64,000 nucleotides of DNA from Pelagovum sp. HNIBRBA483 (GTDB lineage: Bacteria > Pseudomonadota > Alphaproteobacteria > Rhodobacterales > Rhodobacteraceae): the NCBI RefSeq assembly GCF_040931995.1, contig NZ_CP162412.1:1116001-1180000 (forward strand), read 5' to 3'. The notes beneath the pieces are model-generated. The model was given only the letters and a program-made list of their open reading frames with translations, searched no databases and was not told where the DNA came from. Made by a program: the position numbers and the translations under genes. Every line of letters starts with the position of its first letter. Within the stretch, counting starts at the first letter, position 1. Of the stretch, positions 19,298-28,506 are shown piece by piece.

Positions 19298-21107
19298 CCA
19301 CCGGTCCGGCCGCGCTATGCCCGTGGCTTGTTTTGTCCCAGTAGAACGGACGGGCAATCATCTCCCATAAGCCTTTATACATCGCCAAGGCTGCCAGCGG
19401 AAAATAGAGGTGTAGCGTGAGTGCCCAGAGTGGGAGACTCGCATGACGGGTGCGGCTTGCAGCAACCATTGCTAAGGCGATGGAGATGACCTCTGACAGA
19501 ATAAACACCGCAGCCAGCGCGATCACCGCTGAATCTGGCAGGAGGGATGAGAGCGGATGCGGCAGCCCGAGCGCCAAAAGCCAGAATGACCAGAGCAATG
19601 GTGCGAGGGTGAATTGAAAGAGCGTGCCAAGGAACAGCACCTGTACGCCGATGAAGCGCCATGTGCCGAGTGACCGCCACAACCCCACAGGCGCGCGCAT
19701 ATGGGTTGCGTAGGTCATGGCGTAGCCTTTGAGCCAGCGGCTGCGTTGCCGGACCCACGGCCACGGGCGGCAGTTTGCTTCTTCGTATGTGACGGTGGGG
19801 ACGAGCGCGGTCTGGTAGCCGAAACGGGCCAGACGCAGGCCAAGATCGGCATCCTCGGTCACGTTATGGGCATCCCAGCCGCCAATTTCTTCGAGTACAG
19901 AGCGCCGGAAGAAGAGTGTCGTGCCGCCAAGCGGTAGCACCCAGCCGATCTTTGACAGCGTCGGCAGAACCGCGCGAAACCAAACCGCATATTCGAGCGT
20001 GAAACAGCGGGAGAGCCAGTTCTGGTCGCTGTTATAGAAATCGAGCACGCCTTGCAGGCAGGCGACCTGTGCCGGGGCGGCGGCAAAGGCGCGAGCGATC
20101 TTTTGGAGTTGGGCGGGCGCGGGGGCATCCTCGGCATCGTAGATGCCGATGATTTGGCCGCGTGCGAATGTGAGCCCGTGATTGAGCGCGCGCGGCTTTG
20201 TCTGGATTTGCCCAGGTGGGACGGTAATCACCCGCATCCAGCGTGGCAGGTTCGCGGCGGCGAGGGCCTGCTGGGTGGTTGTATCACCCTCCTCAAGCAG
20301 CAGACAGATATCGGTGAGTGGGCGGGGATAATCGAGCTGCTGCAGCCGGTGGATGAGATGCGCGGCGATCCGGCGCTCGCGGTACAGAGGCACGAGGAGC
20401 GAGATCACCGGCAGGCGGGCGGGGAGGACTTCCGCCCCGCCAGCGGCTGGTTTTTGCGGGCGGATGAGCAGCAGTAAAGCGCGCAGTTTGAGAATGCTCA
20501 GTGGGATCAGGCTGAGGACAGCGAGGGCTGATAGGACGACAAAGAGTGGAATGGGGGCAAGGACTGCGGCGGCGAAGAAGAAACTCGCAGCGAGAGGGAG
20601 CAGGGCAGAGAGACGTAAGCTGCGGCACGAAAATTCAGCGGCTGTAGCGGATTCGGCGTGGTGTTTATGTGCCGTGCGGTAAAGCGTTGCTTGGGCTGCG
20701 TCGAGGGAGCGGCTTTCAACCATCGCGACGCGGACTGCGCCGAAGGCGGCTTGGAGCGCTGGAAGGGCGGCTCCTACGCGAGACGGGTCCGCTGCGAGTA
20801 TGACGACCTGACCGCCGATCCGTTGCCACGGGCAGACACCGAGCGCCTGTGCGCGGGAAAACGGCAAAAGTGCTGCCAATGCGGCATCAGGCGCCGGTGA
20901 CAGCTTGCCGAGAGGTACCGTCCCGAGGTCATGGGCGAAACGGGCGGCGATATCTGACGGGGCGATTGTGGGAGCGTGCAGCAGCGCCTCATTCGGTGTG
21001 ATATCCCAGTGCCGTGCCGATCGGATGAGCGCATCTGTTGGATCACCAACAGGCGCTGGTGCGACGGACGGAACACGACTCTGGGTTTTAAGTGCCGAGA
21101 GCGCCAT
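19254..21107 (-). CDS. Membrane glycosyltransferase family 2 protein with an N-terminal MshEN/GspE-like domain
   Basis: This is a large inner-membrane glycosyltransferase of about 617 residues. Residues roughly 35-145 resemble the GspE/MshE N-terminal domain, which binds cyclic di-GMP in some members. Two hydrophobic segments follow, then a GT-A catalytic domain with ISLLVPLYRE, YDAEDAP, TEDADLGLRL and the QxxRW motif QRSRWLKG. The C-terminus has about four more membrane helices. Processive enzymes making beta-linked polysaccharide carry these motifs. The ATG at 21107 is preferred over a TTG at 21143. No polysaccharide operon surrounds it. Confidence 0.88.
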   Translation of the reverse strand: MALSALKTQSRVPSVAPAPVGDPTDALIRSARHWDITPNEALLHAPTIAPSDIAARFAHDLGTVPLGKLSPAPDAALAALLPFSRAQALGVCPWQRIGGQVVILAADPSRVGAALPALQAAFGAVRVAMVESRSLDAAQATLYRTAHKHHAESATAAEFSCRSLRLSALLPLAASFFFAAAVLAPIPLFVVLSALAVLSLIPLSILKLRALLLLIRPQKPAAGGAEVLPARLPVISLLVPLYRERRIAAHLIHRLQQLDYPRPLTDICLLLEEGDTTTQQALAAANLPRWMRVITVPPGQIQTKPRALNHGLTFARGQIIGIYDAEDAPAPAQLQKIARAFAAAPAQVACLQGVLDFYNSDQNWLSRCFTLEYAVWFRAVLPTLSKIGWVLPLGGTTLFFRRSVLEEIGGWDAHNVTEDADLGLRLARFGYQTALVPTVTYEEANCRPWPWVRQRSRWLKGYAMTYATHMRAPVGLWRSLGTWRFIGVQVLFLGTLFQFTLAPLLWSFWLLALGLPHPLSSLLPDSAVIALAAVFILSEVISIALAMVAASRTRHASLPLWALTLHLYFPLAALAMYKGLWEMIARPFYWDKTSHGHSAAGPVATPRHAPQQPRHPV

Positions 21108-21177
21108 GATTGCCCCTTTCCCTGTGGCGACAGGGTGGAGCAATCTTGCTTAACAGCTGGTTAAGGCCACGGGTGAA

Positions 21178-22338
21178 TTAGGCCTTGCGGGCGTCCATTG
21201 CCTCAGAAAAGCGGTCGAAGAGGTAGTAGCTATCCTGCGGGCCGGGGCTTGCTTCGGGGTGGTATTGCACAGAAAATACCGGCCGTTCGGTCATACGAAT
21301 GCCGCAGTTCGAGCCATCGAACAGCGAAACGTGGGTTTCTTTCACGCCGTCGGGCAGGGTCTGGCTATCCACGGTGAAGCCGTGGTTCATCGAGGTGATC
21401 TCCACCTTGCCGGTTTCCATATCCTTAACGGGATGGTTGGCGCCGTGGTGGCCGTGGTTCATCTTGATCGTCTTTGCGCCGAGGGCGAGGGCGAGCATCT
21501 GGTGGCCGAGGCAAATGCCGAAGACGGGCAGGTCCGTTGTGTTCAGAACCTGTTTGATCATCGGCACGGCATAGCTGCCGGTTGCCGCCGGATCGCCCGG
21601 ACCGTTGGAGAGGAACACGCCATCGGGGTTGTGCGAGAGCACTTCCTCGGCGGTGGCGGTGGCAGGCAGTACGGTCACATCGCAACCCGCGGAGGCGAGG
21701 CAGCGCAGGATGTTACGCTTGGCACCGAAATCAAGCGCGACGACCTTGTGGCGCGGTGCGGTTTGCGGAGCGTAGCCTTCGGGCCAAGCCCAGCGCATTT
21801 CGTTCCATGTGTAGGACTGGCTGCAAGTGACCTCCTTCGCGAGGTCGAGGCCAACGAGGCCTGAGAAGCCGCGCGCCGCAGCGACGAGGGCGGCAACGTC
21901 GAAATTTCCCTCGGGGTCATGCGCCAGTGCGACATGGGGAGCACCTTGCTGGCGGATCGCACGGGTCAGGCGGCGGGTATCAATGCCGCCGATGCCGACG
22001 CGGCCGCGCTTGGTGAGCCATGCTGTCAGTTCCTCTGTTGCGCGCCAGTTGGAAGGTTCCGTCGGATCCCATTTGACGACCATGCCTTCTGCTACCGGAT
22101 CGCCGGTTTCGTCATCCTCGGCGTTGACGCCGACATTGCCGATATGGGGGAAGGTGAAGGTGACGACCTGCCCTGCATAGGAGGGGTCGGTCATGATTTC
22201 CTGATAGCCGGTCATGGCGGTGTTGAAGCACAGTTCAGCGGTTGTCTGGCCGGTGGCGCCGAAGCCTTTCCCGTAGAACAATGTGCCATCGGCAAGGGCG
22301 AGACAGGCGGTAGGTTTATCCTGAATGCGTTGGGCCAT
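21178..22338 (-). CDS. carA: Carbamoyl-phosphate synthase small (glutaminase) subunit
   Basis: CarA hydrolyses glutamine and channels ammonia to CarB to make carbamoyl phosphate for arginine and pyrimidines. It has 386 residues, as expected. The N-terminal domain has ALADGTLFYGKGFGA and FNTAMTGYQEIMTDPSY. The class I amidotransferase domain has FLSNGPGDP, the nucleophile Cys in FGICLGHQ and the His/Glu pair in QYHPEASPGP. carB is not in the window. The upstream 160 bases are shared with a divergent YqeY-like gene. Confidence 0.97.
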   Translation of the reverse strand: MAQRIQDKPTACLALADGTLFYGKGFGATGQTTAELCFNTAMTGYQEIMTDPSYAGQVVTFTFPHIGNVGVNAEDDETGDPVAEGMVVKWDPTEPSNWRATEELTAWLTKRGRVGIGGIDTRRLTRAIRQQGAPHVALAHDPEGNFDVAALVAAARGFSGLVGLDLAKEVTCSQSYTWNEMRWAWPEGYAPQTAPRHKVVALDFGAKRNILRCLASAGCDVTVLPATATAEEVLSHNPDGVFLSNGPGDPAATGSYAVPMIKQVLNTTDLPVFGICLGHQMLALALGAKTIKMNHGHHGANHPVKDMETGKVEITSMNHGFTVDSQTLPDGVKETHVSLFDGSNCGIRMTERPVFSVQYHPEASPGPQDSYYLFDRFSEAMDARKA

Positions 22339-22500
22339 GGCAGCGACTCCGGAAAGGTCAAATCGCCGTGGTCCTAAGGGACTGGGAGGGGCGGGTCAAG
22401 GCCGATAGCCGTAGATGAGGCGGTTTAGATGATGAGTTGTCATAACTGGCATGGCAGGCTAAATGGGGGTCTTGATTTTGCTTTGCCATGAGGACTGCCA

Positions 22501-22959
22501 ATGGACATGCGTAGCCGGATTTCCGCAGCATTGAAGGACGCGATGAAAAACAAGGAGGCCGAGCGCCTCTCGACGTTGCGCCTGATCAATGCCGCGATCA
22601 AGGATCGGGACATTGCCGCGCGTGGTGATGGCGAGGAAAGTGCCGTAACCGATGATGTTGTGCTCGGCATTCTGGGCAAGATGGTCAAGCAGCGACAGGA
22701 AAGCGCGCGCGCCTACGAAGAGGGCGGGCGGCTGGAACTGGCTGAGAAGGAGCGGTCTGAAATCGAGGTCATCGAGGACTTCCTGCCGCGTCAGCTGGAT
22801 GCGGATGAGGTTGATGCCGCAATTAGTGCCGCGATTGCGGAAGTCGGTGCCGAAGGCCTGCGTGATATGGGCAACGTTATGGCTGCCCTGAAGGCAAAGT
22901 ACACCGGACAGATGGATTTTGGCAAAGCCGGACCAATGGTCAAAGATCGCCTGAACTGA
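22501..22959 (+). CDS. GatB/YqeY domain-containing protein
   Basis: This 152-residue helical protein begins MDMRSRISAALKDAMKNKE. Family segments include LSTLRLINAAIKD, KMVKQRQES, EKERSEIEVIEDFLPRQL and GLRDMGNVMAALK. YqeY resembles the C-terminal tRNA-binding domain of the GatB amidotransferase subunit; its cellular role is unclear. The 3' end overlaps the convergent DUF2244 gene by 20 bases. Confidence 0.93.
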   Translation: MDMRSRISAALKDAMKNKEAERLSTLRLINAAIKDRDIAARGDGEESAVTDDVVLGILGKMVKQRQESARAYEEGGRLELAEKERSEIEVIEDFLPRQLDADEVDAAISAAIAEVGAEGLRDMGNVMAALKAKYTGQMDFGKAGPMVKDRLN

Positions 22960-23482
22960 GGCGTCCTTTTTTCAGGTCGGAAAACAGTTCGTTCAGCTCT
23001 TGATAGAGTGTGAGGCGCTCTTGTTTTGTCAGGAATGCGCCGAGTTCGACCTCGCGGCCGCCGCCGGTGAGCGTGAGGTAGTTCTCGATCTGGCCATTTT
23101 TTTCGTAGCGGTTGACCCGCACCCAATGCGGATTGGCGGACCAATTCTGCCGTAGGCGGTTTGGATTGTGGCGCGTGAGTTCGACCTTATCGGGCCAGAT
23201 TTGCATTTCCTCGACCAGTGACCCGTCCCGATAGCTGCGCCCCAGCCCCCACCAGACACCCGCCAAGGCGAGCCCCATGAAGGGCAACAGCCCCCAGAGC
23301 ACCGGAGTACCGAGCACTGCGAGCAGCGGCAGCGCGATCATCACCGCCGTGAGGCCAATGAACAGCACAAAGCCACGTTTCGGAAGCGAGCGATACGGCC
23401 AGAGATACAGGCTGGCGATCGGGCTTTCGGGATCGCGGGGGAGGGCAAAGGGCGGCGGCGTTGGGGTCCATTCGTGGGGCAT
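22940..23482 (-). CDS. DUF2244 membrane protein
   Basis: This 180-residue protein has two membrane helices (about residues 38-80) and a C-terminal cytoplasmic domain. Family features are the start MPHEWTPTPP, LYLWPYRSLPKRGF just before the helices, and the tail with RQNWSANPHWVRVNRY and EVELGAFLTKQER. In alphaproteobacteria this family often lies near cytochrome oxidase genes, and here ctaD is the next gene upstream on the same strand. The function is unknown. Confidence 0.9.
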   Translation of the reverse strand: MPHEWTPTPPPFALPRDPESPIASLYLWPYRSLPKRGFVLFIGLTAVMIALPLLAVLGTPVLWGLLPFMGLALAGVWWGLGRSYRDGSLVEEMQIWPDKVELTRHNPNRLRQNWSANPHWVRVNRYEKNGQIENYLTLTGGGREVELGAFLTKQERLTLYQELNELFSDLKKGRLSSGDL

Positions 23483-23580
23483 GGGGAACCTTTTAACATG
23501 TCAGCGCTGAATTAGGGCGCAGCTGTTTTGTGAAAAGGGGCGTGGGCTGTGCAATTTTGCCGCTGATGGCGGGGCAAAAG

Positions 23581-23616
23581 AAAACCCCCGGCAGCGGTGC
23601 TGTCGGGGGTCTTTTG
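23581..23616 (-). terminator. Terminator after ctaD
   Basis: An 11-base-pair stem (23584-23594 with 23600-23610) has a short loop. It is followed on the minus strand by four T, and on the plus strand the exit is CTTTTG. It lies just past the ctaD stop and ends a single-gene transcript. Confidence 0.8.
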
Positions 23617-23634
23617 TTCACAAGCCTTGCAGCA

Positions 23635-25308
23635 TTAGTGTGCGTGGACTTTGTCCCAGTCTTCTTGCTTGGGGAGCGTCTCGAAAGTGTGCTCCGGCGG
23701 CGGGGAAGGCAGGGTCCATTCCAGCGTGTCTGCGTATTCGTTCCACGGGTTGTTCTCGGTCACACGCTTGCCAGCGAAGAGCGTGTAGAACAGCAGAACG
23801 ATGAAGAACACGAAGGATGCGAAGGCGATGAAGGCGCCGATCGACGAGATGTAGTTCCAGTAGGCGAACGCCTCAGGATAGTCGATGTAGCGGCGCGGCA
23901 TGCCCTGACGACCCAGGAAGTGCTGCGGGAAGAAGGTGAGGTTGGCACCGATGAACATGGCCCAGAAGTGCAGCTTGCCTGCCCACTCAGGGAACATACG
24001 GCCGGACATCTTCGGCATGTAGAAGTAGATACCTGCGAAGATACCGAACACGGCGCCGAGGCTCATCACATAGTGGAAGTGCGCAACGACGTAGTAAGTG
24101 TCGTGGTAGGCACGGTCCACACCTGCTTGCGACAGGACGATACCTGTCACACCGCCGACGGTGAAGAGGAACAGGAAGCCGAAGGCCCAGAGCATCGGGG
24201 TGCGGAACTCTACCGACCCGCCCCACATGGTGGCGATCCACGAGAAGATCTTAACCCCGGTCGGAACCGCGATCACCATGGTGGCCAGCATGAAGTAGGA
24301 CTGCTGAGTCAGCGACATACCAACGGTGTACATGTGGTGGGCCCAGACAACGAAGCCAAGCGCACCAATGGCAACCATTGCGTAGACCATCGGCAGGTAG
24401 CCGAAAATCGGCTTCTTGGAGAAAGTCGCGATCACATGGCTGATGATACCAAAGGCCGGTACGATGATGATGTACACTTCGGGGTGGCCGAAGAACCACA
24501 GGATGTGCTGGTAGAGCACAGGGTCACCACCGCCTGCCGGATCGAAGAATGTCGTCCCGAAGTTGCGGTCGGTCAGCAGCATGGTGATGGCGCCAGCCAG
24601 AACCGGCAGGGCCAGCAGGATGAGCCATGCAGTCACGAAGATCGACCATGAGAACAGTGGCACTTTGTGCAGGGTCATGCCCGGCGCGCGCATATTCAGG
24701 AAGGTGGTAATCATGTTGATCGCACCAAGGATCGAGGACGCACCAGAGACGTGGACGGCGAAGATCGCGAGATCCATCGACATACCTGCCTCATTGGTGG
24801 AGAGCGGCGGATAGAGCACCCAGCCAACGCCGGAACCGAGTTGGCCGTTGCCGCCTGGTGCCAGCATGGACGCAACACCAAGCGCGGTGCCGGTGACATA
24901 CATCCAGAAGCTGAGGTTGTTCATTCGCGGGAAGGCCATGTCCGGCGCACCGATCTGCAGCGGCATGAAATAGTTGCCGAAACCACCGAAAAGCGCGGGA
25001 ATCACGACGAAGAACATCATCAACACACCGTGGTAGGTGATCAAGACGTTCCAGAGGTGGCCGTTAGGGGTACATTCGCCCGCGGCAGCTGCCGTGAAGC
25101 GTGCGCCTTCGAGGCACATGTATTGTACACCCGGTTCCATGAGCTCGAGGCGCATGTAAACGGTGAAGGCGACCGAGATAAACCCGACCAGACCTGAAAC
25201 AAAGAGATACAGGATCCCGATGTCTTTGTGGTTGGTGGACATGAACCAACGGGTAAAGAAGCCCCGTGTGTCTTCGTGTTCATGGCCGTGGATGGCTGCG
25301 TCTGCCAT
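23635..25308 (-). CDS. ctaD: Cytochrome c oxidase subunit I (aa3 type)
   Basis: This is the catalytic subunit of the aa3 terminal oxidase, holding heme a and the heme a3-CuB centre in twelve membrane helices. It has 557 residues. [20 protein letters not shown] contains a heme a ligand His. [17 protein letters not shown] holds the CuB-ligand His cross-linked to Tyr. [11 protein letters not shown] has the CuB His pair and [14 protein letters not shown] the heme ligands. Subunits II and III are not adjacent. The gene has its own terminator and a leader of over 200 bases. Confidence 0.98.
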   Translation of the reverse strand: MADAAIHGHEHEDTRGFFTRWFMSTNHKDIGILYLFVSGLVGFISVAFTVYMRLELMEPGVQYMCLEGARFTAAAAGECTPNGHLWNVLITYHGVLMMFFVVIPALFGGFGNYFMPLQIGAPDMAFPRMNNLSFWMYVTGTALGVASMLAPGGNGQLGSGVGWVLYPPLSTNEAGMSMDLAIFAVHVSGASSILGAINMITTFLNMRAPGMTLHKVPLFSWSIFVTAWLILLALPVLAGAITMLLTDRNFGTTFFDPAGGGDPVLYQHILWFFGHPEVYIIIVPAFGIISHVIATFSKKPIFGYLPMVYAMVAIGALGFVVWAHHMYTVGMSLTQQSYFMLATMVIAVPTGVKIFSWIATMWGGSVEFRTPMLWAFGFLFLFTVGGVTGIVLSQAGVDRAYHDTYYVVAHFHYVMSLGAVFGIFAGIYFYMPKMSGRMFPEWAGKLHFWAMFIGANLTFFPQHFLGRQGMPRRYIDYPEAFAYWNYISSIGAFIAFASFVFFIVLLFYTLFAGKRVTENNPWNEYADTLEWTLPSPPPEHTFETLPKQEDWDKVHAH

Positions 25309-25489
25309 TTGGCACTCCCATATTGGCTACAACTCGAAAACGGTTTGACCAGAGTCGCCCCGCCTTTGGTCCGGTTCTAGTGCGATGGGACATGAGGGGC
25401 AACAAACAATCAGAATAATCTGTTGAGATAAATTGGCGCACTTGGCCCAAAGGGATGGGGCCGTGGAATTGCCAACATATGCCTTTTGC

Positions 25490-25524
25490 ACAAAAAAACG
25501 TGCCGCCCGAGTGGGGCGGCACGT
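25490..25524 (-). terminator. Terminator after the PhoX-like gene
   Basis: The 11-base-pair stem (25498-25508 with 25514-25524) has a five-base loop and is followed on the minus strand by a run of seven T (25491-25497 region). It ends the PhoX-like transcript before the ctaD leader. Confidence 0.85.
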
Positions 25525-25542
25525 TGTGGTGCGGTCAGGTGA

Positions 25543-27437
25543 TTAACCGATTTGTCCGTTGTCGTCGCGCTTGACCACAATGACAGACGAACGCGGCAGG
25601 CCGTTGCCATCGGGCCAGCTGCCACCGGGGTGCTGGATGCCAACAAACATTGTGCGGCGGTCTGCCGACCATGTCAGGCCCGTCACCTCGGAGCCGTTCG
25701 GGCCGGTCAGGAAGCGTGCAATCTCGCCGGTAACGGGATCGCCGACCAACATCTGGTTATTGCCCATGCCGCCAAAGTCACCTTCGTTGCTGTCATCGCC
25801 GTCTGTCTGGATCCAGACGAGGCCGTTGCTGTCAAACGCCATGCCATCGGGAGCGTTGAACAGGTTGCCCGAAGTCACATTTTCGGAGCCTGCGTAGGCG
25901 TCGGAATGCACATCGGGATTTCCTGCCATGACGTAGAGATCCCAATCAAAGGTATCTGCGGCATGGTCATCGTTATGTGGCATCCAGCGGACGATCTGAC
26001 CGTAGTTATTGACCTCCCGCGGGTTTGGTCCGTTCGCAGGCGTGTCGTCGCCACCCGCGTTGGGTTTGACGCCACGGTTCTTGTTATTGGTCAGGCAGCA
26101 ATATGCCTCGACCGCAACAGGGTTTGCAGCGATCCACTCTGGGCGATCCATCGTGGTTGCACCAACTGCCGATCCGGCGATGCGCGAAAAGATCAGGATC
26201 TCGGCAACGCTCATGCCTGTGGTTTCTGGTGTCAGCGGAAGCCATTCGCCCGTTTGGTCATCGTTGAAGCGCGCGACATAGAGCGTGCCTTCATCCAGCA
26301 AGCCTTCAGTGGACGCCTCCGGGCTATAGGTGCCGTTCGACACAAAGCGATAGAGGAACTCACCGCGCTCGTCGTCGCCCATGTAAACAACCACGCGGCC
26401 ATCAGGCGCGAGCACCACCTCGGCGTTTTCGTGCTTGAAGCGGCCAAGGCCGGTGTGTTTCACGGGTGTGCTTTGTGGGTTGGTCGGGTCTATTTCGACA
26501 ACCCAGCCAGCGCGATGCGGTTCGTTGGGGTTTTTCGAGGTGTCGAAGCGGGCATCCCACTTGTGATAGTCGTAGCCCCAACCTTCGACTGGCACGCCGT
26601 AGCGGCTGTAACCTGCGGCGACGTTTTCTGGGTAGCTTGCTGTGGCATCGGTCGAGCCGAAGTAGCCATTAAAGTTTTCTTCGCAGGTCAGGTAGGTGCC
26701 CCAAGGGGTTTTGCCGGAGCCACAGTTGTTGAAGGTGCCGAGGCTTTCGGTGCCGGTGGGATCGGCATCCGTCTTAGGAGATCGTGGCCAGCAGCGGGGC
26801 CTGTCATTTTCATTGGGGTATTGTGGTGGATACGGCGGTTGAACGGGCTGTCGGTGACGAGCTGCCATCCGCCTTCGGCCTCTCGAACTTCCATGACTGT
26901 GACGCCTTGCAGGTTTTGCAGTTTGCGCACGTCTTCGGCGTTGGCTGGTGTTCCGTCTTGCGCGGAGGGGAGATTGATGCCGCGGTTGGTGTATTCATGG
27001 TTGATCGCAATCAGTTCGTGGCCGTTGAAGGAGAAGGTTTCCATGCCGTCGGTATTTTCACCGAAAACCAGATCTGAGCCGGAGACAGACCCGCCATCGG
27101 TGATATCGTAGCCAGCGCCTGCTGACATGAGCGGATCGCCCCAGCGCGCGAGAACCTTCCAGTTGTAGCCTTCCGGCACATGGACGGTGAAATCGGTTTG
27201 TGCCGCGATTGGCGTGAACGGGAAGCGGCTCGCAGTCTGTGCTTGTGCGGAGGTGCTGCTGAGAAGCCCCGTTCCCATGACAGCAGCGCCCGATCCGAAT
27301 GCCAGAACGCCGCCAAGAAAGCCGCGGCGGGAAATGGCGCGTTCGACAACATTGTCGAAATCATTGGTTTCGGGACGCGGGAAGTTGAGTTCATCCCAAT
27401 CGTCTGCGGACAAGTTAACGGTATTGATGTCTTTCAT
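25543..27437 (-). pseudogene. PhoX-family (DUF839) alkaline phosphatase-like gene with a frameshift
   Basis: Two overlapping minus-strand frames together make one PhoX-type protein. The first (from 27437) has a twin-arginine signal: SRRGFLGG followed by a hydrophobic stretch ending in SAQA. It runs in frame to TGPAAGHDLL. The second continues with TDADPTGTESLGTFNNC and TPWGTYLTCEENFNGYF, family segments that normally follow directly. It ends near 25543 with GNNQMLVGDP and an RRTMFVGIQHPGG-like tail. The frame changes at about 26771-26780 and needs one extra base to restore. PhoX enzymes are periplasmic Ca/Fe phosphatases induced by phosphate limitation. A real mutation and a sequence error cannot be told apart here. 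Confidence 0.8.
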
Positions 27438-27506
27438 GACAAAGCCCTGTAGCTAAGGTTGCGGATCATTTCCGCGACCGTGGCTAGAGGCTTTGATTGT
27501 CGGATT

Positions 27507-27535
27507 CGTTACGAGTGGATAAAGCTTTTGTAACG
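27507..27535. promoter_or_regulatory. Inverted repeat in the PhoX-like gene upstream region
   Basis: CGTTAC (27507-27512) and GTAACG (27530-27535) form six-base arms spaced by 17 bases. They lie 70-100 bases upstream of the PhoX-like start and just after the lipB stop. They could be an operator. The classical PhoB box with CTGTCAT repeats is not visible. Confidence 0.3.
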
Positions 27536-27539
27536 GACG

Positions 27540-28196
27540 CTATGAACGCGGGGTGATGGCCGTATCAAAGGTGCGCCGCAGTGCGTTGTCGAGGTCGTCC
27601 ATCGCAACTGGGAGGCCGAGATCGACGAGGCTGGTGACGCCGTGATCACGGATGCCGCAGGGGACGATGCCGTCGAAATGGCTCAGGTCTGGGTCAACAT
27701 TAATCGAGATGCCATGAAAGCTCACCCACCGGCGCAGGCGGATGCCGATTGCGGCAATTTTGTCTTCTGCGACGGAGCCATCGGGAAGGCGCGGTTTTTC
27801 GGGGCGTTCGACCCAAACGCCGACGCGGCCATCGCGGATTGCGCCGTGGATGTTGAACTCGGCGAGGGCCGCGATGACCCAATTTTCGAGATCTTGCACA
27901 AAGCGGCGCACGTCGTGGCCGCGCTTTCCGACATCGAGCATGACATAGGCCACACGCTGACCCGGGCCGTGGTAGGTATACTGGCCGCCACGTTTGGAGG
28001 TAAAAACGGGGAACCGCTCGGGATCGGTGAGATCTTCGCGTTTGGCGGAGGTTCCGGCGGTGTAGAGCGGTGGGTGCTCCACGAGCCAGATCAGTTCATC
28101 ACCCGTGCCAGCCGCGATGGCTTCGGCGCGCGCTTCCATGAAGGCGACGGCATCGTCATAGGCGGTGAGCCCTTCTGCAATGATCCACTCTACCAT
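27540..28196 (-). CDS. lipB: Octanoyltransferase (lipoate biosynthesis)
   Basis: LipB moves octanoyl groups from acyl carrier protein to lipoyl domains, the first step of lipoate synthesis. The 218 residues match the family. Signature segments are [14 protein letters not shown], the [16 protein letters not shown] motif and [17 protein letters not shown] with the active-site Lys. The catalytic Cys lies in IVPCGI. The ATG at 28196 gives [17 protein letters not shown]. The PhoX-like gene lies 102 bases downstream and probably has its own promoter. Confidence 0.96.
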   Translation of the reverse strand: MVEWIIAEGLTAYDDAVAFMEARAEAIAAGTGDELIWLVEHPPLYTAGTSAKREDLTDPERFPVFTSKRGGQYTYHGPGQRVAYVMLDVGKRGHDVRRFVQDLENWVIAALAEFNIHGAIRDGRVGVWVERPEKPRLPDGSVAEDKIAAIGIRLRRWVSFHGISINVDPDLSHFDGIVPCGIRDHGVTSLVDLGLPVAMDDLDNALRRTFDTAITPRS

Positions 28197-28364
28197 CTGT
28201 TTTCCGCTGTTTTGATGGGTTTTCCGGCCGGTTTACATTCATATGCGGGCTAGCGCGGGAAATGTCATCCCGCGATGTGAGAAGATCGCGGACAATTTCT
28301 GCATTTTGCCTCTTCACAAGCCCTGCGCCCTTCGGTAGAGAGCGCGTCACCAAGCCTAGACAGT

Positions 28365-28451
28365 GCGGTCGTGGCGGAATTGGTAGACGCGCAGCGTTGA
28401 GGTCGCTGTGGGGTAACTCCCGTGGAAGTTCGAGTCTTCTCGACCGCACCA
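28365..28451 (+). tRNA. tRNA-Leu (anticodon GAG)
   Basis: The acceptor stem GCGGTCG pairs with CGACCGC at 28441-28447, followed by A and an encoded CCA. The anticodon stem CAGCG/CGCTG encloses the loop TTGAGGT, giving anticodon GAG for CUC/CUU. A long variable arm (class II tRNA) and the T-loop GTTCGAGTC are present. Length is 87 bases including CCA. Confidence 0.97.
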
Positions 28452-28456
28452 TTCAA

Positions 28457-28490
28457 AAGAAAAAGCGCCCCTGAAACGGGGCGCTTTTCT
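28457..28490. terminator. Bidirectional terminator between tRNA-Leu and the subtilase gene
   Basis: AAAAGCGCCCC (28461-28471) pairs with GGGGCGCTTTT (28478-28488) around a six-base loop. It is flanked by T-rich exits on both strands, so it can end both the tRNA transcript and the convergent protease transcript. Confidence 0.85.
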
Positions 28491-28506
28491 GCTTTTGGTG
28501 GTATTA

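Noticed and set aside
23530-24651. A 373-codon plus-strand frame opposite ctaD
   Set aside because: Antisense to cytochrome oxidase; the Glu/His/Asp-rich product has no motif and the frame crosses the terminator.
25552-27111. A 519-codon plus-strand frame opposite the PhoX-like gene
   Set aside because: The minus strand carries the PhoX signature segments, a Tat signal and a terminator. The plus frame is a shadow.
28262-28474. A short open frame over tRNA-Leu
   Set aside because: It overlaps a complete tRNA with CCA end and has no independent support.
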